A stretch of DNA of 64,000 nucleotides from Oxytricha trifallax. Taxonomy: Eukaryota; Ciliophora; Spirotrichea; Sporadotrichida; Oxytrichidae. The stretch lies in NCBI GenBank assembly GCA_000711775.1, contig ARYC01016985.1, positions 1 through 64,000 of the forward strand, in the 5' to 3' direction. The notes beneath the pieces were generated by a model, which was not told where the DNA came from, did no database searches, and saw nothing but the letters and a program-made list of their open reading frames with translations. A program made the translations under genes and the position numbers. Shown here one piece after another: positions 1-9,851 of this stretch (positions are counted from its first letter, which is position 1; each line of letters begins with the position of its first letter).

Positions 1-75
1 TTCAAGCATGATAAAGTAGATGGTTGATATTAATGCACTACCTGCATGAAGTCTTATACTCACTCAGCTAAAGTA

Positions 76-1100
76 AAGAGACTTATGCAAAAGCATCATT
101 TAAGCGAATTCCTGATTAAAGATGAGGAAACTTAAAGCTTGTACCTGCTAAAAGAAAAAATAACTCTCTTGAGTCACAATAAGAACAGTAGGAGAGACTT
201 AAGCGATAGAAGCGGTTTGAGTCAATGAACTAACCAGCAAATGGTATGTATTTAGCATGCTTATAAGAGAGAGCAATGTATATACCTGCATTAAATGCAG
301 TAGAAATAAGCAGCTGTATTGAAAACTATTTGAATATTGACTTACCTAACAAGGTAAAACTTATAGTTGTTGATGAATTCGCTTACAAGGTATATCCATT
401 CAAGTATCATTAAGAACGAGCAATATTAAAATGAGTTTGCAAATGAATATATAATACTGAGAGAGGCTTTGAAAAGATAATGCAGGAACTTAGCTAAGCT
501 TGACGGAGTTATACTTGGTCATGGTTTTATTGCTTTGAGACTCAAGAAATTTTAAATGACTCTAAGAGAGTATCTCTACCATAATAGATATCCTGATGAT
601 TTGAATGAGATACTCAAAGATATGACTAAGGGTGTGAAAGAGCTCCTGATCTAGGGTATGTTCATAGAGATTTGAAGCCAGAAAATGTAATGCTAAATCT
701 TTTCCCTTTAGAAGTAGTAGTCATAGATTCAACAGAGCAATAAGACAAGAGATAGTGACTTTAGCTAAGGTTTTAGGAACTCCAGGATACTTCCCTATTA
801 GAGAGAAATGGACAAATGGCTCTGTAAAATGGGATGTTTGGGCGGTAGCTGCAATTATCTTAGAGTGCGATATGGAAAGTATGTCATACTTTGGAACAAA
901 ACATGAGAAATAATCAATAAGTTTGGCTGCTAAACATATTAAGCAAGATGAAATATGCAATGAAAATTAAGAAGATAGTTGAGATGGTCATCGTAAAAGC
1001 TCCAGCATATCCACGATAATCATTGGATGATATACTAAAACAACTACAGGCTGCTAAATTCAAGAGGTATCACAAAGATAAGCAGATAAAATTTGTTTGA
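76..1100 (+). pseudogene. TBE 57-kDa-type protein remnant (kinase-like C-terminal part)
   Basis: Read in the ciliate code (TAA/TAG as Gln), separate frames give kinase-like pieces: YVHRDLKPENV near 660-695 and, further on, a GTPGYF motif and DVWAVAAIILE near 770-870. These match the same positions in the copy at 7195-8935 (GTPGYF, DIWALTAIIIE). At least three frame changes and in-frame TGA codons separate the pieces, so it is a decayed copy. TBE elements are known to carry a gene for a protein with zinc-finger and kinase similarity; its role in the element is not known. No recent selection is evident. Confidence 0.75.
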
Positions 1101-1119
1101 ATTAAGTACAATAATACTC

Positions 1120-1237
1120 ATTAAATATTCATTAAATTCATAAAACCTGCGTTTTCTCCACTAACCCCAATAAGACCCCAACTATACCCTACAAATCAAA
1201 GCACTTATAAACCTCACTAAGGGGTTTTGGGGTTTTG
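1120..1237. repeat. Right terminal inverted repeat of the first TBE
   Basis: This stretch ends in the outward G4T4G4T4 block. It contains the phrase ACCCCAATAAGACC (about 1163-1176), which recurs in the same orientation near 2640. The left partner is off the window. Confidence 0.7.
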
Positions 1238-1422
1238 ATTATAGATAAGGGAGAATTTAATTTAAAAAGAGAATGAATTGGTCTTTTAAGGTAAATATTT
1301 ATCTACCAATATATGCTTGAGTTAAAATGCTAAACATCTAAAAAGCAAGGAAAAAATAATAATTGGAACACTTTTGCATAAGAGCTTTGCTATTGCTGCG
1401 AAACTTGACTTAAGCATATTAA

Positions 1423-2533
1423 TATTACTAAAATACATAAGAATAGGAAATTTAAGAAATAAAAATATTAGATTTAGTTTTATGTAATTATAACTAGCTC
1501 ATATTAGGAGTATTGCTAAATCTAATTTGATTAAGATTAAGATTGATTTAAATTATTATGACCAAATATATTTATTAATTAATTTAATAAATATATAATT
1601 TAGTGTGCAAAAGAATAATCTTGCAAAAAGGGGTAGATTATCTGCACACATCTAAAATATATATTTAAATATAATAATTATACAAATTAGAAATGGTATT
1701 GTTCCCGGTTGTATAAAGCGGCCAGCACCGGTAAGTGTACAATTCCCAAGATAATTTACTGTATTTTCACCTACGATGAGTTTATTCTTGGGCAAACACA
1801 TTTTAATGTTGAGGGAATAATCCTTGATAAGGAGCCCTAAACACTGCTAATCGACGATATTAACATAGAGAAATTCTTTTCAAAGTACAATTTTCCGGCA
1901 ATAAAGAAACTATTAGAAGGCTTGAGTCACGCAGTTGATGTGAAATTCGGGTAGACATAAGTGAAGTACATAGACTGCTTTACGATCATTATGACTAATG
2001 AGCTCGGGTGGAAAAAATCACGGCCTAGGAAAGGGATTGCTTCGAGAGGATATGCATCACAGTCATTCCGAGTGTGAAGAACAAATCGGGCAAGCTGGCA
2101 TTTCTATTTGATGCAGTACAGCTGGCAAATAATTTAATTTGTAGATCTTTGGATGAAAGTCTTAAGAGCGAGAACTCGAACGACAAGCAAGCTAAAGATT
2201 TTAGTCCTAACAAGATTAGCATTAGATACACGGATGAATAAGGTAAAGTCAAGAAATGAGCCATTTCTATTTGTATAATTATTATATTTAAATATATATT
2301 TTAGATGTGTGCAGATAATCTACCCCTTTTTGCAAGATTATTCTTTTGCACACTAAATTATATATTTATTAAATTAATTAATAAATATATTTGGTCATAA
2401 TAATTTAAATCAATCTTAATCTAAATCAAATTAGATTTAGCAATACTCCTAATATGAGCTAGTTATAATTACATAAAACTAAATCTAATATTTTTATTTC
2501 TTAAATTTCCTATTCTTATGTATTTTAGTAATA
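1423..2533 (+). mobile_element. Inverted-repeat-bounded element with a broken Rep-type SF3 helicase gene (virus- or plasmid-like fossil)
   Basis: Two near-identical arms of about 273 bp (1423-1696 and 2261-2533) face each other around a 0.56-kb core. The core is richer in G+C than its surroundings and encodes a helicase of the superfamily-3 type found in Rep proteins of small circular single-stranded DNA viruses and related plasmids. The element is broken, with at least two interruptions and no visible N-terminal endonuclease domain. The very high match of the two arms suggests a fairly recent duplication or insertion. It lies between the first TBE end and a second TBE-end fragment. Family assignment rests on motif reading only. 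Confidence 0.6.
1697..2260 (+). pseudogene. Rep/SF3 helicase remnant
   Basis: One segment reads LLIDDI (Walker B type), then a Lys-containing stretch DVKFG, then CFTIIMTNE (motif C type). These occur in the order and spacing of SF3 helicases of Rep proteins. The C-terminal stretch ends exactly where the right inverted-repeat arm begins. It is treated as a fossil; no function in the host is implied. Alternative: another AAA-type helicase of a mobile element. Confidence 0.55.
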
Positions 2534-2625
2534 TATAAATCAAACATAATCTTATAAAGTCAATTAAATATTTCTATTTTTAAATAGGATCTGAATTTTC
2601 CTTAATTATTATTTGCAAATCGATC

Positions 2626-2668
2626 GGATTACTCTACTGACCCCAATAAGACCTTAACTATGCTTAAA
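2626..2668 (+). repeat. Fragment of a TBE terminal repeat
   Basis: The stretch has CTGACCCCAATAAGACC, nearly identical to the inner part of the first TBE's end near 1160 and in the same orientation, but without the G4T4 tip. It is probably a relic of another TBE end split off by insertion of the inverted-repeat element. Confidence 0.5.
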
Positions 2669-3812
2669 AAAATAATATCACTAAAACATCTGATTCGATT
2701 TAGATTTTGATTGTTAAAATAAAGTTAAGGGCAAAAATTTAAAATAACTATATTATATTAATTCAATTTATTACCTATGTAAACAAATTTTTGTTTTTAC
2801 AACTCTAATAATAATTAAAATATGGTTGCTTTCCTTAATTAATTTAAATAATTTGACTTACAAATTTTACATTTTATTTAAAAGTTTTCTACCCATTTTT
2901 ATTTATTATCTTACCACAAAATAAAAAGCGTCAGATATTTATAATAGATATCTCTAATATTAAAAATAGTATAATATTGAATTATCTTTAAAATTAAGAA
3001 TTAAACTAATCACTATTTTATCATTTAATATATTAGAATTGGGACTTGTAAAAGTTAAATTAAAATAAGCTGGCATAAAAATGGAAATTGTTGATAATCA
3101 CTTAATTAAATATTTTTTTAGGTAAATTTAATTGAACATAATTTTCTGTTTTAATTAAATATTTGGTTGCAATATTCCGGCAAATAGACTAGAGTGTGCT
3201 TTAAAATCTGCAGACGAAAGTAATATAATCAGTAAAAAATTTAATTACCTGTATAATCAAGAGATATCAGTTTAATAAAAACTAGGGAAAAAATGTTTAA
3301 ATTTATTTACAAAAATCGTAATAATGTCGATATCAGGAAGAAAATAGATTCTGACCATGAGGGCAAAGGATTTTCAGACATAACGGGATATTTAAGGGGG
3401 AAGGAGTAATGTGGAGAAGCTAAAATTTCGAGAAGGGTGTATAGCGTAAGAATCTCGGTTGCAACTTCAAAAAGAAGCTATTAATTGCAATTCCTCATTT
3501 ATTGAGCTTAATTTTTTTATAATTAATTTAGAACTGTTTCATGGAAATTTATTAGTTGTTAGTTAAGTTATTTAATCCCAGTCAGTCAACTAAGAATGAA
3601 GATTGGGGATCAATCTTAATTAAATTAAATTTAAATTATTATTGGCATAAATTATTAAATTTTTTGCTATTTTTAAAACCATTGACTTGAATAATTGTCT
3701 CTTATAAAACACCAATCAGGAGGCGTATATTAGTTTTTAGCTTAATTAAAATTAATTTCAGCCAATTATAATTTAATTTTAATTTTATTCATCTTTATTC
3801 CCAATCTTCATT
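2669..3812. other. AT-rich germline DNA without a recognisable gene
   Basis: Almost entirely A/T. The exception is a purine-rich, G-rich patch at about 3355-3470 that reads open for about 40 codons but resembles nothing I know. An inverted pair (GAAGATTGGGGA near 3597 and TCCCAATCTTC near 3799) brackets the last 200 bp before the TBE. Confidence 0.5.
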
Positions 3813-3960
3813 CAAAAACCCAAAACTTTTACAGTTAGTCTGATTAAGTTATTGATTGATAAAAGTAGACAATTAACGCATACTTTTTTAGGGTTTATGT
3901 AGGGGTTTAATATTTAAATATTAGTAACTCAAGTGAGTATATGCGAGGTTTTTAGTCAGT
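3813..3960. repeat. TBE left terminal inverted repeat
   Basis: It matches the reverse complement of 8945-9101 over about 150 bp, including a shared stretch around AGTAGACAATTAACGCATAC. A small tandem insertion in the right copy is the main difference. Confidence 0.9.
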
Positions 3961-3994
3961 TTATGACAGTAAGTTTAACGATTAATTTTTTAAG

Positions 3995-4965
3995 TTGCGT
4001 TATGGATGTGATATTATAGTGATAAACTTAGTCCTATTCTTAATTACACATCTATAGCAAGGCTACTCCATAAATCTTCTGCAATTAAGAGGTCTCATTG
4101 TCTATGTACATTGAATTTAAAGAGAAAGCAACTTAATTCTAAGCCTAAGAGACCACTAAAATTTTAGCATTATAACATCGATTATCATATTAATAATAAG
4201 ACTCTTAAATACTGGGCTCATTTCTCTCTACCCTAGAGGGCTGTTATGTTTCATCGCCAATTTCCTGAGCTTCACATATCTTCTTAATCGATAGCTAACA
4301 TATATAAAAGAACGGAATATCTTACAAGACAGTCAATCGCATTAAGAGAGTTATTGACTTTGATGTTCCATTTTATAAGACTAATTTAAATTATATATTC
4401 GATTAAATGCAGAGGTCTTAAGAGCATAATATAAAGTTCATACACGCTGATGAGGCAGTATTTACATTCAATACCTTTATATTAAGGTCTTGGTACAAGA
4501 GGTATAGTAATATAGAAGTTTATGACTAAAAGGTTAAGGTATAAACTCATGCAATCCTTGTGGAATCAGTGAAGATAGTGGCCTCGAGACCTCTGTTATT
4601 AACCCTCGTCCTATAAAGACTTGATAATATATTAAGTTCTTACTATAACTCAGAGACAAAAACTCTGACAAAGAGATAATTCTTAATGTAGATAACTTAT
4701 TTGTCCATAAAACTAAAAACTCAAGAAAGGAATATGAAAGGCTAAACATTTCACCTATATTTAATGTTCCTTTCAGCCCTTAGTTCGATGGAATTGAATT
4801 ATATTTGGGGATATTTAAAGGTCATTATTAAGAAATTGCTGCTCTACCATCTGATGCATGATTTAAAGATAGATACAGTAGATTTTATTAAGAGTGCTGC
4901 TAAGAGAGTTAGCGATGAGAAAAATTAAAATATGCGCTAGAGAAGGGAGATTTAGTGTTTATAAA
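3995..4965 (+). pseudogene. TBE transposase (IS630/Tc1-mariner type DDE) remnant
   Basis: This is the catalytic gene of the element. Pieces in different frames give the three expected acidic motifs in order: FIHADEAVFTF near 4440, NVDNLFVHK near 4688 and PFSPQFDGIELYLGIFK near 4775. The last is the classic SPxxNxIE-like region with the third acidic residue. TAA/TAG serve as Gln, for example in SPQF. At least two frameshifts, in-frame TGAs and the lack of a clear start show that this copy is dead. TBE transposases of Oxytricha have been implicated in genome rearrangement when intact. Confidence 0.8.
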
Positions 4966-4984
4966 TAAGTTTTAGATTTAAGCG

Positions 4985-6173
4985 AATGAATAAGTTCACA
5001 TTTTAAATTTGCCCGTAAAGGCATTTGGCTTCTCTCTCTTTTCTTCCTCTTAGGCTTGCTTGGGCCTTTTTTTCTTCTCTTAGTGCCAGCTCCTGCATCT
5101 TTGTTCATCTTATATGCCTTTTATAAATCTTTGAAAAGTCTCTTACTCAATTCATGCTTTACTTGTGACATTCTCTCTCTTTTTAATTTGATGCGTTCTA
5201 TCATCAAGTATATAGCAGTGCCAGATTTTTCTATAAAGTTAGAAGACTAAGCTCACTAGAGATGAATGGATGCTTCTGCAGTTCCTATAGCCAGATATCG
5301 TTGATTTTATTTCTTGCTTCTCTTTTTCTTCAGGTGAGATGCTGTATCATTTCTTGTGAGCTTCTTAAATAATTTCATTTAAGTACTCAGGTTTCAGAGT
5401 TCCAAGGACGCCAAAGAAGAAGTTTCTCTCTGAAAATTTATTAGAGAGTTGCAGCATTGATGGAAGGTAGAGAGTAACATCTGGATCACTCATAGCATCA
5501 TAGTAGAGATTTAAATGTAATTTTATCTGAGTACTTAAAACGATGAAGAAGATGATGATAAAGAGAAAAAAATGGAAAATAGTGAATATTAGAGGCTCAT
5601 CTTGGCACTGTCGATACAACGTGATTGGCCTAACTCAACGCAAAAGGCGCGCCATTAGTACAAAAAAAGTAAGTATTGCTGGCTCTCTTCTCCAAATCCT
5701 GATACTTTAAGATATATATCTAATCTAAAAATTCCATATTTATATTAAAATTTAATAACCCTATATTTAATACTCAGATAACATTACAATATATTACCTT
5801 GAGTTGAGAATGTTTTTATAATTGAGATATCCAATAATCTTGATTATTTTTTAATTTCTCTTAAAATCGACCAAATAGACCGGCCATCGTAGAAATTTGT
5901 TGCTGATACTTCACGGTAGTTAGGTATGGCTATCATCTTTATTTCATTAGTCTTAAAAGCTTTTTTCTCTTCACTTAGCAATTCTTTTAAGAATGAGATT
6001 TTTGTTCCTTCCTAGGGGGTTGGCAAGAACAATCCAACTATCATAAAAATATTAATCTTAATTAAGAACTTACCTTGCTATACCAAATATCTATATAGGT
6101 CCTCTTTACTTCAAAATTTTCCTATTAAATCTTGAGATTAGATTCTCTTCATTGCTTCATTCATATACTCCAT
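4985..6173 (-). pseudogene. TBE minus-strand gene (22-kDa-like, membrane plus basic tail)
   Basis: The minus strand has an ATG at 6173 (MEYMNEAMKRIQ), then an open stretch with a possible GTAAGT...ATAG intron near 6038-6075, then about 80 codons (GLFLPTPQEGTKISF onward). Next is a hydrophobic segment (IFHFFLFIIIFFIVL, about 5580-5545) and finally a Lys/Arg-rich end (KRRKKGPSKPKRKKRER). Frame changes separate these parts. TBEs are known to carry a 22-kDa basic protein gene of unknown role, and this is probably its relative. Whether the upstream part belongs to the same protein is an inference from orientation and proximity. Confidence 0.6.
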
Positions 6174-6399
6174 CTTACTTCCTCTTTCTAGAAATGTTAA
6201 TGAAATTTAAAATTATGGATATTCATTCTGAGTTTAATAAAATCTCACTACTAAATACGGAGGACTTACTGGAGGTCAACCATTAAATGATATGAGGAGA
6301 AGCATTGAATAACTTGCTCCAAGTTTTACTGATTGATTCCCATTTTTATCAAACTTTTTCCATTGAATTGCTTCTAATAATGCTTAATTATTTTAGAAG

Positions 6400-6441
6400 G
6401 TCCTCCAAATTAAGTTCAAACTTGATTTGGAGGACCTCCTA
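6400..6441. repeat. Near-perfect palindrome (hairpin) inside the TBE
   Basis: AGGTCCTCCAAATTAAGTT is followed after two bases by its reverse complement with one mismatch, giving a 19-bp stem. It lies in the gap between the minus-strand gene and the inverted duplication. Confidence 0.8.
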
Positions 6442-6587
6442 GTAAAGCAAAACTTCTTTAGGAGCTTTTTAATTTACTAGAATGTTAAATATACTCATAA
6501 AATATGTCATCATTCAGACTTTTATGGTGATTTAATTTACCTGTCTTTTAGCAAAGAATTTCCAGACTGTCTTATACTCTACTATTA

Positions 6588-6951
6588 TAAGATAGAATTT
6601 GTGAATTGATAGTGAATTTCTTTAATAAATGCATAAATCGCTTTGAATATAGTTCTTAAGCAGCTATTTAAGACTTGAGTGGTACTGGCCAGCACTCTTA
6701 AAGGCCTCATTTTCCTCATATTTTTCTACTTGAATAACTTTGCACGCAGTGGATGAATCCTCACAAGATATTCTGCTCTGATTCGTATCAGTGCCAGTGT
6801 CAAATTCCCATTGTCCAGTGAAGCAGTTACCCATACCTCATCCACTTCTTGGTTCAATCGTGAATTTTCAAAGATGCTAAAGGCGGAGAGATTTCCATTT
6901 TGTTTAGTAGGAATTATTGAAATTAGCGAGGTTTAATAAATTAAATTAAAC
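6588..6951 (-). repeat. Left arm of an inverted duplication within the TBE
   Basis: It matches the reverse complement of 7077-7441 almost base for base. It contains, on the minus strand, a second copy of the first codons and upstream DNA of the zinc-finger/kinase gene. Confidence 0.95.
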
Positions 6952-7076
6952 TAAGTCTTAATCAATAAATTCTTGTTTAAAATTAATTAAGACATTACTA
7001 ATAGATATTCTCTATATATTAAAACAGTTACTGACAAATTTAATCTTTTATCATTAAAACTTTAAAAGTTTTAATC

Positions 7077-7441
7077 TGTTTAATTTAATTTATTAAACCT
7101 CGCTAATTTCAATAATTCCTACTAAACAAAATGGAAATCTCTCCGCCTTTAGCATCTTTGAAAATTCACGATTGAACCAAGAAGTGGATGAGGTATGGGT
7201 AACTGCTTCACTGGACAATGGGAATTTGACACTGGCACTGATACGAATCAGAGCAGAATATCTTGTGAGGATTCATCCACTGCGTGCAAAGTTATTCAAG
7301 TAGAAAAATATGAGGAAAATGAGGCCTTTAAGAGTGCTGGACAGTACCACTCAAGTCTTAAATAGCTGCTTAAGAACTATATTTAAAGCGATGTATGCAT
7401 TTATTAAAGAAATTCACTATCAATTCACAAATTCTATCTTA
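7077..7441 (+). repeat. Right arm of the inverted duplication within the TBE
   Basis: This is the partner of 6588-6951. The 125-bp spacer between the arms is nearly pure A/T. This arm holds the 5' end of the gene that continues to about 8935. Confidence 0.95.
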
Positions 7442-8935
7442 GTATACCTAGCTGAATTTTATCATTATTATATTAAAATATATCAGCAAACTAAAATGAG
7501 CGCTAAACTTTTAAGAAGAGCGGCATTACTTGGGTAAAGTCAATAAAAACTATCATTCAAGCAAACAAAAAAAGAAGAGACCAGAGACGTTTGTCTTAGT
7601 GGGAGCCTACTTATAAAAATTTGACCAAACTAACTTTGAGATTAAAATATAAACTAATAAGGAAGCCATCAAAGAGAAAGAGCAAAGTGAGGAGGAGTTC
7701 AAACAGCCTTCCATAGAGCATTAATAAATACCAGCTAAAATTGAATATTAATGCAAAGAATGCAATAAAGTTTTCCTTTACAAGTCAACTTACAAGAGAC
7801 ACTTGAGAGATATACACAGCAATTTGCCCAGACTATACCTCAAGAATTAAAAGAAATTTAGCAAGTATATCTACGAGTTTTGTGAGAAGCCCTATTTTCA
7901 TAAAAGAGACCTCAAAGTTCACTTAAATAAAAAACATAATCAAAGTTTTTTCTTTATTCATGAACCTACAGGTTATAGATTCCTCTTAATTAAGGTCAAG
8001 AAATTAAGTTAAGTCTCTTAGAGTTAAAGTATTGAGGTAAGTCAAAATGAAGAAAGCTGTCAACAACCTCCCAGTCTCAGAAATCAATAAAATGATGGCA
8101 GAGATCGAGGCTATGAAGATTCCTGTCTTGAAAATTATTAACTTAGATTCTTGTCTTGAAAGCTACCTCACTCTAGAGGATAAATAGAGAAGAGAGTTAT
8201 TACAGATGACTAATATGCCTATAAAATTTATCCTTTCAATTACTTTCTTGCTGATGACAATTTCTAAATGGAATTCGCTAATGAGTAGTATTCTCTTTAA
8301 TAAGCAAAATTTAAAGAGTGCATATAATCTAGCTTGATGCAATTTTACTTGGAAAAGATCAGGCAGCTTTTAGGCTTCACCTCCTTGAAATGACTTACTG
8401 AGAGTTTTTATCTGACAACAGATGCCAAATATAAATTGGCTAGATAGTACATCAGATATTTGAAGGAATAGAAGAGCTTCATAAGCTCGGTTACGTTCAT
8501 AGAGACTTAAAGTCAGAGAATATTATAATGGACTTTCAACCTCTAAGAGTCTATATTATTGAATTTAACATGACTCAAAGAATAGAAGCCTCTTCTTTAG
8601 GAAATGTACGAGGCACTCCTGGATATTTCCTCGAGAGAGAAGATTGGATAGATGGGGATATATGGGCATTAACAGCAATAATAATAGAGAGTGATATGCC
8701 AAGGAACGACTACTTTAGCATAAGAATGAGAGAGATTCTAGGTAAAAAGTAAAGAATGAAGCAATATCTCAAAAAAATAAAATCAATGGAGGCCTCAGAG
8801 AGCTTGTATTCTCTACAATAATCAAACAAAGCAATGAAAATGAAGTAAAGCTAGATACAATCAAACAAAAATTTAGAAAGATAAAATTCAGAGAACTGCC
8901 ACATGACTCTAAGCTTATGTTTGTGTGAAATTTCT
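7195..8935 (+). pseudogene. TBE 57-kDa-type zinc-finger and kinase-like protein
   Basis: The start reads MGNCFTGQWEF at 7195. A C2H2-type finger follows at about 7755-7820 (CKECNKVFLYKSTYKRH), then a second weaker Cys/His region. A middle domain reads open at about 8205-8390. The kinase-like part has GYVHRDLKSEN near 8490-8520, then GTPGYF and DGDIWALTAII at 8610-8690. About four frame changes and a few TGAs break it. TBE elements are known to encode such a fusion of zinc fingers with kinase similarity. A standard DFG motif is not visible, so activity even of the intact protein is doubtful. The last codons run close to the right terminal repeat. Confidence 0.75.
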
Positions 8936-8944
8936 TAAAAACTG

Positions 8945-9101
8945 ACTTTATATACTCACTTAAATTAATAATATTTAAACATTAAACTCCTACATAAACT
9001 CTAATAAAACCCTAATAAAGTATGCGTTAATTGTCTACTTTTATCAATCAAAAACTCAATCAAAAACTCAATCAAACTACTGAAAAAGTTTTGGGGTTTT
9101 G
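8945..9101. repeat. TBE right terminal inverted repeat
   Basis: It ends in GTTTTGGGGTTTTG and pairs with 3813-3960. It contains a 14-bp tandem repeat (AAAACTCAATCAAA units near 9048-9080) absent from the left end. Confidence 0.9.
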
Positions 9102-9159
9102 ATTCTAAATTGACTAAAGGGGTTTTATGAAATTAATATTAAGTGGAAATAATATAAAC

Positions 9160-9420
9160 CCAAGTCTCCCTTCGACCTACACTCCTAAATCATGTGGTCA
9201 CCACCAAACTCAGCCGTTGTCCAAACTCGCTTCCTTTCTTCCATGTAGCCACTCGGGATTTCAAGTCGGGCCATGTGGTTCCATTTAACATCACACCAGC
9301 TCCAATTTTTATCCCGTGCTTTTACCAGGTACAGACACAACAGAACTCTTGCATTTTCTGTGCTTTTTACCAAGTAAAAAATTTAGCGAACCCTGGTTCT
9401 AGAACCCCCTAACTTATGAG
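9160..9420. other. Compositionally distinct segment next to the TBE, origin unknown
   Basis: About 260 bp with close to half G+C, in a region otherwise about 20-25% G+C. Both strands have open frames of 60-70 codons here, which is expected from the low A/T and is not evidence of a gene. The right end contains GGTTCTAGAACC, loosely like a polymerase III B box, so a SINE-like or captured fragment is possible. I found no convincing A box or tRNA fold. Confidence 0.4.
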
Positions 9421-9851
9421 AATTATTAAGTCGACAAATCTTCTTGACAGAAGGTCTGAAACTGGAAATTTATGTGTATTCGTTAATTTTAATACAGTAT
9501 TACCAATTAATAAAATATGTATGCATCATTAATATTCTTTCTATAATAATATAATCTATAACTTATTTAATATTTTTTCTGTGGTATTTAGTATATTTTT
9601 AAATTCTATCTCAGTGATATAATTTAAGCATACATAATTTCACATGAATAAAAAAATTGCATTTAATTAAATATGTTACAAGAAAATATTTAAATCAGAA
9701 ATTGAGGCATAAATCATTTTATATTCTCAATTCAATTTTATTTCAAGAATAACTAAGTTATTTTAATATAAAATACATCAAAAGGATATATTAATAGGCG
9801 TGAAAAGAATTGGATATAAAATCTATGAATTTTTAAATATATTTAATTTAG
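9421..9851. other. AT-rich stretch, nothing recognisable
   Basis: It lies between the distinct segment and the last visible coding piece of gene A. The missing downstream pieces of gene A are not found here. Confidence 0.4.

Larger units (their letters stand above)
1..1237 (+). mobile_element. TBE-type telomere-bearing DNA transposon, right-hand part
   Basis: The element enters from the left edge and ends at 1221-1237 in two G4T4 telomere-like repeats pointing outward, followed by ATT. Hypotrich TBE elements end in C4A4/G4T4 repeats and insert at AnT; that is family knowledge, and the match is seen directly. Inside the end lies a degenerate protein-kinase-like reading frame, matching the right-hand gene of the fuller copy at 3813-9101. 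The left part is outside the window, so total length is unknown. Confidence 0.85.
3813..9101 (+). mobile_element. Nearly complete TBE transposon, 5.3 kb
   Basis: The outer ends read CAAAAACCCAAAAC on the left and the mirror form of GGGGTTTTG on the right, and the match continues inward for about 150 bp on both sides. ATT directly flanks both ends (3810-3812 and 9102-9104), fitting the AnT target of TBE elements. Inside are three gene remnants in the family's set: a DDE transposase on the plus strand, a minus-strand gene with membrane and basic parts, and a plus-strand zinc-finger/kinase gene. It is longer than the roughly 4.1 kb I recall for TBE1, partly because about 365 bp is present twice as an inverted duplication at 6588-7441. 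Several frameshifts show it is not intact. Confidence 0.9.

Noticed and set aside
1221-1237. G4T4 repeats as a real chromosome end or telomere
   Set aside because: They are embedded, followed by ATT and more sequence, and match the ends of TBE transposons.
9185-9412. Overlapping open frames on both strands in the G+C-rich patch
   Set aside because: Open only because the patch is G+C-rich; no similarity, no codon pattern, and both strands are equally open.
9380-9412. tRNA gene or tRNA-derived SINE
   Set aside because: Only a loose B-box-like motif; no A box at the right distance and no cloverleaf could be drawn.
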